NCBI GenBank assembly: GCA_016256075.1 | Contig: SDVU01000076.1 | Coordinates: 1 to 22,694 of the forward strand | Direction: 5' to 3' | Origin: Dictyocoela muelleri | Taxonomy: Eukaryota; Microsporidia | Length of the DNA: 22,694 nucleotides | Shown here: piece after piece, positions 8,232-16,713 of the stretch | Layout: each line of letters begins with the position of its first letter | Position numbering within the stretch: the first letter of the stretch is position 1 | Notes under the pieces: model-generated | Databases searched by the model: none | What the model was told of the DNA's origin: nothing | What the model saw: only the letters and a program-made list of their open reading frames with translations | Translations under genes and position numbers: made by a program

Positions 8232-8836
8232 GTAGCACGAAAAGTCGAAAATGTGAGTTTTCGTTTTTTTCTTTATGGCGAGTGCGAAAACAAGTCACAT
8301 AAAATAATTATATTATAAAATTTTAATGAAATATTTTGACACCCTTATAAACTATTTATTAATATAAACAAAAATATCTATCTTTAATTTTTCATAAAAA
8401 TAAACATACAAGAAATTTAAAAATTAAAATTTTTAATTTCATATAAATTTTTTAACAATTATGTGTACATTAAATTTATGAGTTTATTTAAATATAAAAA
8501 TTTAATTTCACGGGATTGATTATTTGTACTGTCTTTTAAATACTAAAATTTTGAAAACTGTTTTTTGAAAGATTTAATGCTACGTGATGTTTTGATTTTT
8601 TAAAAAATTTAGACTTTTATAAATTTGGATTTTACGATGTCTTTATCTTATTACAGATAGTGTTTTTTATATTTGTTTCATTATTTATTTGTGATATTCA
8701 ATTTTTGATTTTATTTTGACAAATTGATTAAGATAATAAATTTATAATATTCAGATTTTATTTATTTTTTGGCGAGTTTTCGCCAACTCGCAGAAAAAAA
8801 AAGCGAAAACTCGCCCATGTCGAGTTTTCGCAGCGC
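8232..8836. mobile_element. 605-bp Mutator-type MITE with hairpin-rich ends
   Basis: A non-coding element inserted into the left arm of the foldback. The left end reads GTAGCACGAAAAGTCG and continues with CGAAAATGTGAGTTTTCG and GGCGAGTGCGAAAAC. The inverted right end reads GCGCTGCGAAAACTCG and continues with GGGCGAGTTTTCGC. The ends are about 65 bp and themselves built from GCGAAAACTCGC palindromes. Between the ends is A+T-rich filler. The 9-bp duplication suggests a MULE-mobilised element, but no transposase match within the window links it to a family. Confidence 0.65.
8771..8831. repeat. GGCGAGTTTTCGC hairpin with a third half-copy
   Basis: GGCGAGTTTTCGC (8771-8783) pairs perfectly with GCGAAAACTCGCC (8803-8815). 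TCGAGTTTTCGC follows at 8820-8831 and could compete for the same arm. Confidence 0.85.
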
Positions 8837-9555
8837 GCTAGAAGGCCAAAAAAATATCAAAAAAGCCTCAAATTTAAAATGTTTTCAATAAATTATAAAT
8901 AAATAATAGATCCTATTTGATTTTTTTATTAAAAAAACCCGGTTCCTCTTTATTAGACACCCACTCGGAAAAAATATTTAAAATGCTTAATCTGGCGTCA
9001 TCTAAGAATAAAAACAGCCATAAATCGTTAATGATGTGTTTTAGGAATAGTTTTTTTTCAGTAGAATTTACTTAATATGGTAAGTCTAAGGAGTTTAAAA
9101 TATTACAAAATCCAGTAATTTCGACCAACAGGAACTCTAACTCTTTAAAATACGTATTTAAAATTTTGTAAGATTTTTTATCCTTTCAAATGTCATATTT
9201 TGTACTTTTTATTTTTTTCCCAAGTGGGTATCTAAGGAGGAGGAATCAGGTATTTTTTAAAATAAAAAAATCAAATAATAACTATATTATGTAAATTTTA
9301 TTGAAAATATTTTAAATCTAGGGCATAATTTTTTAGTTCTTCTAGCGTAAGTAGACCATTTTTAAAGCCCACATACGGTATAAGACCTAAAATGTTTTGA
9401 AGCTTTGGCATTGTGTATATAACTCTAGAAAAATTGGTCTATAGTTTGCTAAACCCTGTAAAAAATATATCTGATACAAATGAAAGTAAATATTTAATAA
9501 TCTAAAATAAACTTTTAAAATTTATATTTTATAATTATTTTTTTATAATTTTTTA

Positions 9556-9750
9556 GGAGGGTCACAATTTTTAACCAGCACATACTTTAAATTTTATTAA
9601 TAAAAATTTAAAAAAAATAATTTTTAATAAGGATTTTTAACTTTTAAAGGGGATCACAATTTGTAGTGGGGCTCTTAATAAAATTTCATCTTAAAATCAA
9701 TTTTTGAGGTTATTAAATTAAATTATAAAAGGGGGTCACAATTTGTAGTA
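9556..9750. repeat. Three direct copies of GGGGTCACAATTTGTAGT
   Basis: Variants begin near 9556 (GGAGGGTCACAATTT), 9648 (AGGGGATCACAATTTGTAGT) and 9730 (GGGGGTCACAATTTGTAGT), spaced about 92 and 82 bases, with A+T-rich filler. They lie between the foldback and the resumed Tc1 coding sequence. Solo ends or a tandem array of one element family are possible; no inverted partner was found in the window. Confidence 0.55.
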
Positions 9751-9751
9751 A

Positions 9752-10184
9752 CATGATGTGAGCCCGGTTGGGGCTTAAAATAGATAATCTTGCACCTACA
9801 GCAAATCATATGGGGGTTAATTATGGTGTGAGGCCTTTTTTTATACTTTTGAATTGGAAAATTGATCGTTATAGATGTTAATTTGGATTCTGGAAAAATG
9901 TTAATATTATTGTCTAAAATCTAAGAGAGTCAGCCAGGTCTATGGATCCCAATAATTTTATTTTTCAACAGCACAATAATCCTAAACATACTTATAAACT
10001 TACAAAGGTGTATTTTAGAATAAACAACATAAATGCAGAGCCATAGATGCTTATATCTCCCGATTCAAATCTGATTGTGACACATTGGCATTATTAAAGA
10101 TAAATGAGGTGTTTCAAGGCGTGGAGCGCAAAATGCTCATTTTTTTAAAAAAAAGACATACTCCTAAAGAATAAAATTAAATCA
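9752..10184 (+). pseudogene. Tc1/mariner transposase, central DDE piece
   Basis: LAPTANHMGVNYGV near 9790-9825 corresponds to the Tc1 'PTVKHGGGSVMVWG' block. NFIFQQHNNPKHTYKL near 9950-10000 is the second-Asp block, normally 'FQQDNDPKHT', with Asp replaced by His. ISPDSNL near 10055-10075 corresponds to 'SPDLNPIE' before the third acidic residue. Frame changes are present. The piece stops at 10184, where unrelated sequence begins. Confidence 0.72.
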
Positions 10185-10590
10185 TTAAATATCCAGTTTA
10201 ATTGTACCGTATAAAACCTCAAACAGATCTTCTGAAGAAATTAAACACGAATTATAAAAACATCAAAGCTTTTTATTTTTTTTTTTTATTTTCCACATAT
10301 TTCTTTTTTCTTCTTTGTAAATTCCCACTAGCAATCAATCTGTGGAATTTAATTTCATTAAAAATTTGAATTTCTTTTAAAGTGTTTAAGATTTTACTAT
10401 TCAGTTGAGCCAACAATAATAATTTCCATTTACTCTCGTGCTCTTGTATCTGAACATGAAATCATCAATTACGACTACTTTATACCTTTTTTCCGTTTAC
10501 CCATAAAAAATTAATCATAACAGGGAGATATGTTTTTTCTGAAAAATGGACATTTTGAGACATAACCGTTTTTTCAGCCCCATTTAAAAA
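10185..10590 (-). mobile_element. Insertion in Tc1, possible FLYWCH/MULE N-terminal fragment
   Basis: About 400 bp separate two Tc1 transposase pieces that would be adjacent in the family. Read on the minus strand, peptide such as DDFMFRYKSTRVNGNYYCW (about 10465-10410) resembles a FLYWCH-type zinc-finger start as found at MULE N-termini, followed by a lysine-rich stretch. The cysteine and histidine set is incomplete and stops intervene, so the assignment is weak. No inverted ends or target duplication were identified. Confidence 0.33.
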
Positions 10591-10712
10591 TTCTTAAAGA
10601 AAAAATAGAAGAGTTATGGACTTTAATTTTTATTAAAACTTGTCAAAAATTATCATTGAGCTTTAGAGATTATGCAATTACTGTTTATAAAGCAAAGTAG
10701 GTTGCAAAGTAA
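10591..10712 (+). pseudogene. Tc1/mariner transposase, C-terminal piece
   Basis: EELWTLIFIKTCQKL then SFRDYAITVYKAK matches the Tc1 C-terminus ('xWxxISxexxxxLvxSMpxRlxaVikAkGG'). A stop falls where the Gly-Gly would be. It closes the transposase begun at 7340. Confidence 0.65.
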
Positions 10713-11117
10713 ATATTAATTATTTATACCTTTTTTGTTCAATTTTTTTTATTATAAAAATGCTTGTAAATATTTACTTGGACCATAATATAATCCAAAA
10801 ATCACAATAATAGATTTAAAATTATTTTTTTAAACAAATATATATTAATTTGTATATTTTTTACTTTTTTTATTATACTGTTGTGACCTCTGATCTAAAC
10901 ATCGAAAAAAGAGGGTGGTGGTGAGATTTTATTTTAATTATAGTGTGGTAAAGAATAAAAAGGCAAAAATATTAACTATTTAAATAGCAAAAATTTGATA
11001 AATATGCCTTCATTAACTTCTTTCAATTCTTTTAAAAAGGACACAAAAATTACGGGCGCCAATCGAATAATCGGAGTTGATTTGTAGATGGTGATGATAG
11101 CGTAAAGTCTATATACA
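10713..11117. other. A+T-rich spacer, nothing firm
   Basis: Holds a small inverted pair, AAGTAAATATT (about 10707-10717) against AATATTTACTT (about 10771-10781), which could mark the Tc1 element's right end, and a run of C and A at 11141-11162. No gene was recognised. Confidence 0.45.
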
Positions 11118-12512
11118 TTAGTCGTTTCCCTTATACCTTGCCCCCCCCCAAAAAAAAAAAAATAAACCTTATGGTTGAGACAAAAAAAATAAAATCATTA
11201 ATTTTAAAAATTTTTCGAATTTATAATTAATTAATTATTAATTTTATTAAAAATTAATTTATTATCAATTTTATAAATAATTAATCAATTCATAATAAAT
11301 TATATAAAAACAATCATATAATAATCAAAGAAAACTCTTTGGGGGCTTGTTATAAAAGATGTCTACCATCAAGAGGGAATCCTTAAATTGAAATTTTTTA
11401 AAAAAAATAAATTAAAAATAAATTAATAAATTATTTTTTTTTAATAAAAATTGATTATAACCAATCCAATTATAAAATTTATTAAAATATTCACAGCTAT
11501 ATTTTTAAATTTCTCACCTACTAAATAAAATATACTTTTCTTATAATTTTATTTAACTTTTTAACTATCTAAATTACATCTTTTAACACCATTTTATTTT
11601 TCTTTTAATATTAAAATTCGACCAAAAAATCACGATATTGTTGTATGTATACAATAAGGTCTACAAACCAAGACTGTTGTTTATAAACTTAAGTGTAAAC
11701 TAATTTTTTGCATATTAATTTATAATTTAATTTCATTATTGTGACATTTGATAAATTATAAAATAGGTTAAGTTGCTTATAATTAATATCTGCCATTAAA
11801 GAGCAAATGTAATAAAAATACACTAAATTTTTTAATTTTTAATTTTTATATTTTGCCTAAACTGACAAAAGTTACGAAAATGTCTCTATTTTAGCATTTC
11901 AAATTATAATTTTTTTAAAAAAGAGGTTCATTCCATTTTAAACATCTTTTTGTGGCTTATAATATCTTATGTTTTATTAATAATTAAATTATGTCATCAC
12001 AATGCAAAAATATTTTATCCATTAATTTTAAATTAATATGAGTCATTAATTAAATTTTAAAAAATTACTTTTGTTTAGAAAGATGCCTACCTCATGGTGG
12101 ACATCTTTAAAAACAAGCCCCGCTCTTTTAATCATATGCCTAAAAAATAAGTTTTTAAATATTTCATTATATTATGGTTTATAAGCACTCCTCTTTTTAA
12201 CCAGTCCAATTTGTCTTTATTGTGTTAGTGTGTATAGCAATTTTAAGATCGTTCTTAAGGAAATATTTAATAATGTATATGATTAAAAGAGTTTTCTTTG
12301 ATGATTATATGATTGATTTTCTACAATTTATTATGAATTATTAATTTCTTTATAAAATTGATAACTAAAAAATTTTAAATAAAATTGATAATTAATTAAT
12401 TATAAATTAAAAAAAATTAAAATTAATGATTTTATTTTTTTTTGTCGCGACCATAAGGGTTATTTTTTTTTTGTTAGAGATGGCAAAGTATACGGGAACC
12501 CATTATGACTAA
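11118..12512. mobile_element. 1.4-kb element with about 200-bp terminal inverted repeats
   Basis: The left end (11118-11342) and inverted right end (12512-12284) share, in order, TTAGTC, a GTATAC/TTATAC block followed by CTTTGCC, AATAA(A/C)CCTTATGG, GACAAAAAAAATAAAATC, and CAATCATATAAT with ATCAAAGAAAACTC. A second inner pair, GGGGCTTGT with AAAGATGTC(C/T)ACCAT, lies at about 11342-11372 and 12118-12086. The arms are offset by a 150-bp inverted insertion at about 12127-12297. The interior is A+T-rich without a recognisable frame, so this is a non-autonomous DNA element. Family unknown. Confidence 0.65.
12127..12297. repeat. Small inverted repeat inserted in the right arm
   Basis: CTCTTTTAATCATAT and AAATATTTC on the left are mirrored by GAAATATTT and ATATGATTAAAAGAG on the right. 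It also contains TTAAGA-TCGT-TCTTAA (12242-12257). It separates two pairs of matching arm sequences of the 1.4-kb element, so it is probably a later MITE-like insert. Confidence 0.5.
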
Positions 12513-12529
12513 CCGTCACCCGAGGATAT

Positions 12530-12880
12530 CAAATTTGGGGTTCTCCACGGGTTAGAGACTCCCCCCTTCAGATTTGAAAATCTTAATTGGTAAAAGCATA
12601 GAGTATGTTTCTTATTTCAAATAAGCATAAAATCTCGAGATAAATCTAAATATATAATTAATATTAAAAATCCGAATATATATAGACATTTACCAAATTT
12701 AATGCTTCACACCAAATTTGGTAAATTCCTATATATCTTTATATTTTTAATATTAATTATATATTTAGATTTATCTCGAGAATTTATGCTTATTTGAAAT
12801 AAGAAACATACTCTGTGCTCTTACCAATTAAGATTTTCAAATCTGAAGGGGGTCTCTAACCCGTTGGAGAACCAATTTTT
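12530..12880. repeat. 350-bp near-perfect palindrome
   Basis: The arms run from AAATTTGGGGTTCTCC (12533) inward to ATTTACCAAATTT, mirrored by AAATTTGGTAAAT outward to GGAGAACCAATTTTT, with a 13-base centre (AATGCTTCACACC, about 12700-12712). Only about ten differences are visible over roughly 160 bases per arm, so it is young or kept similar by conversion. The transcript would be one long hairpin. It starts only 18 bases after the 1.4-kb element and could be a separate foldback MITE. Confidence 0.85.
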
Positions 12881-13050
12881 TTATTACATTCCGTTTTTTT
12901 ATCACATACTGTATATATAATGAATGTATGTGTACAGGAAGAATTTTTTTATTTTTTTATTGCAAAATTAATTTTATTGAGAATAAATTAATTTTTTATT
13001 TTTTGAAGATGTGGGAAAAATAGATTTCCCTCATTTCAGAAATAAATTGA

Positions 13051-13300
13051 TCAGTATTTTTTTCATGAATTTTTAGTTTTATTACTTTTTTTTCTGAGAT
13101 GCATTACCACACTCTTCTTCACACCTAAGAGAGTCCTTTCGACTCCATTATCATATTATATAAGGTCTTATTCAGCTATACCACATGTAAAAACTGTATA
13201 TTACTACTATAATAGTGTCCACTTATTGTCATTCCCAGATTATTCGTTAAATTCCCTTTATTAAATTAGAACCATAATACTTTAATTTTACATTCAAAAT
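13051..13300 (-). mobile_element. tRNA-headed SINE, copy 5, head and first body half
   Basis: Minus-strand match to the SINE from just after the box A region through the GNRA-hairpin region to TTCATGAA. Box B is decayed (GGTTCTAATTT). It is the most diverged copy, lacks box A and the 3' half, and lies about 290 bases upstream of the dUTPase-like gene. Confidence 0.7.
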
Positions 13301-13580
13301 TTCTTACATTTTTGATTTCTTATTCTTTTTATTGTTTTATTTTAATTAAACTTACCATTATCAAGAAATCACGCGGTCATTAAAGAGGCACTAAATTGTG
13401 TACTAATTTGAATAATATGTCGAAAGAACGGTCTATTCTGTTGCTCATATATATAAAATTCACATAATCTTAAAATCGTCCAAAATAATTATTATAACTG
13501 ACTAATAATTCTTATTAACAGCTATTTTTATGTACCGTTTCAATTAAATAAACTATCAGACATTAAAAAAAATCATAAAA
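13301..13580. other. Upstream region of the dUTPase-like gene
   Basis: A+T-rich, with no other gene or clear repeat. It would hold any promoter for the gene at 13586. Confidence 0.4.
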
Positions 13581-13588
13581 CCCTTATG
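13581..13588 (+). promoter_or_regulatory. CCCTTATG start context of the dUTPase-like gene
   Basis: Three C bases, TT, then the ATG at 13586. It is the same context as the GNAT and Merlin transposase starts. It decides the start and agrees with motif I lying 20 residues in, as is usual. Confidence 0.6.
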
Positions 13589-13927
13589 CTTATTCAAGTC
13601 AAAGATCTAAATTTTGTTCCAAAAAGACATAGCGATGGTGCTGCTGGATACGATATTTATGCCATAGAAGATGGTTATCTTCAACCTAACAGTTTAACAA
13701 AAGTTAACACCGGGTTAAAAGTAGATTGCCCCGACAATCTCGGATTCATGTTGTTTGGAAGATCAGGATTTGCGATAAAAAATTTAATTGAAGTTGAAAC
13801 AAGTATCGTAAAAAAGGGATATATTTATTTAAATATGATAAATAATAGTGATATCCCTTTTTATTTTAAAAAGGGTGATCGAATTGCCCAAATGGTGTGT
13901 GTTGAATTAGGCGAATTAGATTCTTAA
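13586..13927 (+). CDS. DUT1: dUTPase-like protein lacking catalytic elements
   Basis: Trimeric dUTPase family (dUTP to dUMP and pyrophosphate), 113 residues against about 135-150 usually. Motif I is AGYDI (20-24). TGLKV (42-46) is the next conserved strand. Motif II is GRSGFA (58-63), with Gly in place of the usual Pro. Motif IV is GDRIAQ (97-102). Motif III, normally 'GVIDxxYRGE', reads TSIVKKGY (72-79): the alignment suggests a three-residue in-frame loss that removes the catalytic Asp, and Lys replaces the Tyr that screens the sugar. The protein ends at Ser113, so the C-terminal motif V P-loop (RGxxGFGSTG) is absent. Family literature says Asp and motif V are needed for efficient hydrolysis. 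The frame is otherwise clean, so this is either a live non-enzymatic derivative or an early pseudogene. No operon partner. It could derive from a mobile element, but nothing beside it shows that. Confidence 0.82.
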   Translation: MLIQVKDLNFVPKRHSDGAAGYDIYAIEDGYLQPNSLTKVNTGLKVDCPDNLGFMLFGRSGFAIKNLIEVETSIVKKGYIYLNMINNSDIPFYFKKGDRIAQMVCVELGELDS

Positions 13928-14103
13928 TTATTAAATATTTTTTTAAAATTTATTTTTTAAAGATTTTTTTTTTACTTTATTTTTTTTAAAAGTTTATTTT
14001 TTTAAAAATCAATTTTATGTTTGAAAGTTTATAAGAGTTAAATATTTATTATATTTTTAGAATTATTTTGTTCTAAATATATTTTGAAGTTGCTGAATTA
14101 AAA

Positions 14104-14135
14104 TCTATATATTACATGCTGACAACCATGGTGTT
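14104..14135 (-). mobile_element. SINE 3' tail fragment, copy 7
   Basis: GTTGTCAGCATGTAATATAT read on the minus strand is identical to the SINE 3' end, preceded by ATGG. Only the last 30 or so bases are present, as expected for a strongly 5'-truncated insertion primed from the 3' end. It lies about 180 bases after the dUTPase-like stop. Confidence 0.6.
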
Positions 14136-14259
14136 CCAATTCGCTGAATTCTTAATTCGTTGAATTATTTTTTTAATTCTTAATTAGCTGTAAAACATCA
14201 AATTTCTTATAATCAGCATGAACAATTTTTTTTGGATAACGAAATAAAGAAATAAAAAT

Positions 14260-14625
14260 ATGCTTTTTGTAAAAATTTGGTACTGAACTCAGAAATGACC
14301 AAAAATTAGACCCTGGATAATAAAAAAATGATAAAATATGTTTTTAAAAGATATCGAAATATGTTTTTAAAAAGATCTCGACGTGATATTAGCAGAATTG
14401 TGTTGTTAAAAAATTTTTATTCTTAAAAAGAAAATATACAAACAAAACGTTAAATTTTTTGTCATGCATATTTTCATTTTAAGCATAATTTTTTACAACT
14501 CGATTTCCGATAATATCACATCGATATCTTATCAAAAACATATTTTTTCTCATTTTTTGATTACCCTTTTTGGGTCTAATTCTTGGTCATTTGGGAGAGT
14601 TAGTAGCAAAAATTTTATTTTTGAT
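14260..14625. repeat. Foldback palindrome, arms about 170 bases
   Basis: The left arm (about 14265-14441) and right arm (about 14625-14462) share AAATGACCAA with AATTAGACCC, ATATGTTTTT, GATATCGA and GTGATATTA. The left arm has an extra tandem copy of ATATGTTTTTAAAA with GAT(A/C)TCGA (14336-14380). The plus-strand open frame at 14464-14652 is this arm, not a gene. Arms are more diverged than those of the 12530 palindrome. Confidence 0.72.
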
Positions 14626-14639
14626 ATTGACTCGAAAAC

Positions 14640-14854
14640 AATTAATACATGATCTTATGTAAATGAATCAATTAAACCCCAATCAGATTTATTTATAATT
14701 TATATAGTATTTCAAATCGTTTTTTAAAATTAAAATTTTATTTTTTTTAAATTTCATATTTTCTTTTTTAAATTTCCAAAGTTTCTTTTCAAATTTCATA
14801 AGCGTTTTTTGAATTTTCACAACTCTTTTTATAATGTACCTAAATAATGAGACC
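14640..14854. other. A+T-rich spacer
   Basis: Repeated short AAATTTC and TTTCTTTT words, with no gene or element end seen. Confidence 0.45.
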
Positions 14855-15324
14855 GCCAGATAGCTCAGTGGTTAACACTCTTGAATGTAAAATTTAAGTA
14901 TCGTGGTTCGAATCCCGCTGACGTCACTCTTTAATAAATAATGAGGGAATGACATTAAGCGGTCAAAAACTATAGAAATATAGTATTAATATACAGTTGT
15001 TCCAGTGTGGTATAGCTGATTAAGACTCGGTCTAATATGACAATGAAGCAGAAGAGACTCACATAGGTGTGGGAATGAGTGCGGCGACGCATCTCGGCAA
15101 AAAGTAGTGAAAAAATCATTAAATGGCTACTAATTATTTGTATCCTGCCAAGTCATTGATAAAACGAAAATCTCGTAAACAGCTGGGCTTCTGGGGAGCT
15201 TAGGAAGTGACGTATCATTGAAACACCAGGAACCAAAGGTCGTGAGACTATGTTTGGAGACAACTCTCCGGGTTGGCAGCTATGGATGTTGTCAGCATGT
15301 AATATATAATATATATATATATAT
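14855..15324 (+). mobile_element. tRNA-headed SINE, copy 3, best preserved
   Basis: Box A TAGCTCAGTGG (14861-14871) and box B GGTTCGAATCC (14905-14915) both match the polymerase III consensus, about 34 bases apart, which fits a tRNA-derived internal promoter. The body matches copy 1 closely. The 3' hairpin GACAAC (15259-15264) with GTTGTC (15288-15293) is intact and is followed by GCATGTAATATATAAT and a TA run to 15324. The start matches GCCAGATAG, the inferred 5' end. No convincing target duplication was found. This copy is the best candidate for recent transcription competence. Confidence 0.88.
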
Positions 15325-15554
15325 AAAAAAATTAAACGCAACTAATCTGTTAAATATAAATTAAAACTAATTATGTAATAAAAAAAATAGAATGTCATTG
15401 AATTCATTCCATTTAAAGAATCTTTTTCTAAATGTAAATCTCTCTAACTATTTACTATTTCAATCCTTTTGACTCCATGCTGGTTCATAATTTCAGATTT
15501 GATTGTTTCCCTCAAACATTATATTTTATTTGAGTAGACACATTTTTCTCTCAG
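15325..15554. other. A+T-rich spacer
   Basis: Contains GAATGTCATTGAATTCATTCC (15391-15411), an imperfect palindrome. No gene was recognised. Confidence 0.4.
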
Positions 15555-16290
15555 TTAAAAAATAATCAGTTATCATTTCGAGATAAAATAAGCAGTTCTC
15601 CTAATGGGTAAAAAATAAGCAGTTCTCCTAATATGTAAAAAATGAACAGCTCTTCTAATAGGTAAAAAATGTACCGAACTAAACTTCTAGTGAAAATGAG
15701 ACTTTCTTTGAGTTTTGTGAAACAATAAAATGTTTAGAAGTATTCTTATTTAAAACATATATATTAGTGAACAGATTGTTAAATATCCTTTCACTCTTTA
15801 ATTCGTTTAGTAAATAATATTCAAATAGTAGAAACGTAAATAAATATTTAGAGTTTTGGAGCTTAAAATTAAGAATATGGAGTAATATTCTGGATTTAAA
15901 CTCGCTTATGGGATATCTTAGACAATTAAATACGCTTATAAATACTGACAAAGATTTATTATAACTATCCTTAATGAAGTGAAAAATTAACGGGCTATAG
16001 CCGAGAACAAGATACTATTAGTTTTAAATAAATATCCTGAAATAAAATTGACTCAGTCAAAAAATTACTCGATAAATATGAAACATATTTAGCAGTTGAG
16101 TATTAAAAACATATAGCCTTAGAATTAAACAAGAAATTGGTTTAAATGGATTTTTATTATTTCTTACCTATTTTTTTCATGCGATGAAAACTGTTCATTT
16201 TTCAATTGAAGTAAAAACTGCTAATTTTTCACTTGAGGTGAAAATTGCTTATTTTTAACTGATGGTCAAAAATTGCCTAAACTATCAATT
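15555..16290. mobile_element. Element with inverted 27-bp repeat arrays at its ends
   Basis: The left end carries about four tandem 27-base units (phases near 15564, 15591, 15618, 15645) built around AATAAGCAGTTCTCC. The right end (about 16185-16285) carries about three inverted units of the same family (AATAAGCAATTTTCACC, AATTAGCAGTTTTTACT, AATGAACAGTTTTC on the minus strand). Both outer borders read TCAGTTAAAAA. Terminal arrays in mirror image are typical of foldback-type or repeat-ended DNA elements. The interior has no recognised transposase; a minus-strand open frame of 90 codons (15951-15679) is low-complexity, overlaps the left array edge, and is not convincing. Confidence 0.62.
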
Positions 16291-16336
16291 TCAAACTTAT
16301 TGACACCATTTCGTTTTTTTTATTTGCGATTTTAGT

Positions 16337-16381
16337 GTGCCAGAAACATTCTATGTTATTTTTGTACCTACCTTCTGGCAC
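16337..16381. repeat. GTGCCAGAA hairpin
   Basis: GTGCCAGAA (16337-16345) pairs perfectly with TTCTGGCAC (16373-16381). Around it, up to about 16610, no gene was recognised. A short protein-like minus-strand stretch (YYEGFKVPEGR region) could be a relic. Confidence 0.6.
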
Positions 16382-16621
16382 CTTGAAACCTTCATAATAG
16401 TTTAAAACTTCATTTTCTACACCCAAACGTCTTGGTACTTATGGATGGGATGAATATAAACGCGAAAATTTTATGAGCAAAGGTTATTTATTTTATATGA
16501 CCGATGTGATCGTATTTCCTTATACATTATCTAATAACCTCATTAGAATATTTTTTTTGGTGTGTTACAAATTATCTTAAAAATTAATAAAATATGTGCA
16601 ACCTGATCTATTGCATTTGTA

Positions 16622-16699
16622 GGACATTTTATTCTTTTTTTGATACTTAAGGGAGTGTCATCAGCCTACACACATTTATTATATTCCCTTAAAATGTCC
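16622..16699. repeat. Inverted repeat GGACATTTTA / TAAAATGTCC
   Basis: Ten-base perfect arms, with AAGGGA and TCCCTT just inside the left and right arms respectively but with different spacing. Possibly a small MITE just outside the next foldback. Confidence 0.5.
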
Positions 16700-16713
16700 C
16701 AGTATTATAAATT

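Larger units (their letters stand above)
8028..9545. mobile_element. Long inverted-repeat (foldback) element
   Basis: The left arm is 8031-8231 continued at 8846-8985; the right arm is 9540-9213 read backwards. Shared landmarks include TTTGTATCAG, ACAGGGTTT, TTATATACACAATGCC, AAATTTAAAAT with TTTTCAAT, TATTTGATTTTTTTATT, and TTAGA(C/T)ACCCACT. The arms are about 330 bases once the 605-bp insertion in the left arm is set aside; the loop is about 8986-9212. The plus-strand open frame at 8088-8318 crosses the arm and the later insertion and is not a gene. The element sits inside the Tc1 relic and follows the SINE copy 2 tail directly. Family unknown; no transposase is encoded. Confidence 0.7.

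Noticed and set aside
8088-8318. Plus-strand open frame of 76 codons
   Set aside because: It crosses a foldback arm and the start of a later insertion; the arm's other copy is not open in the same way.
12590-12620. tRNA gene in the palindrome, suggested by TTAATTGGTAA(A/G)AGCA
   Set aside because: Only a D-arm-like word is present; no box B or anticodon and T arms follow, and the sequence is mirrored in the palindrome.
14464-14652. Plus-strand open frame of 62 codons
   Set aside because: It coincides with one arm of the foldback palindrome at 14260-14625 and has no start context.
15153-15341. Minus-strand open frame of 62 codons
   Set aside because: It is antisense to SINE copy 3 and continues into its TA tail.
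15591-15672. CRISPR-like array of 27-base units
   Set aside because: Units are contiguous without spacers, imperfect, and mirrored at the other end of the element; the genome is eukaryotic.
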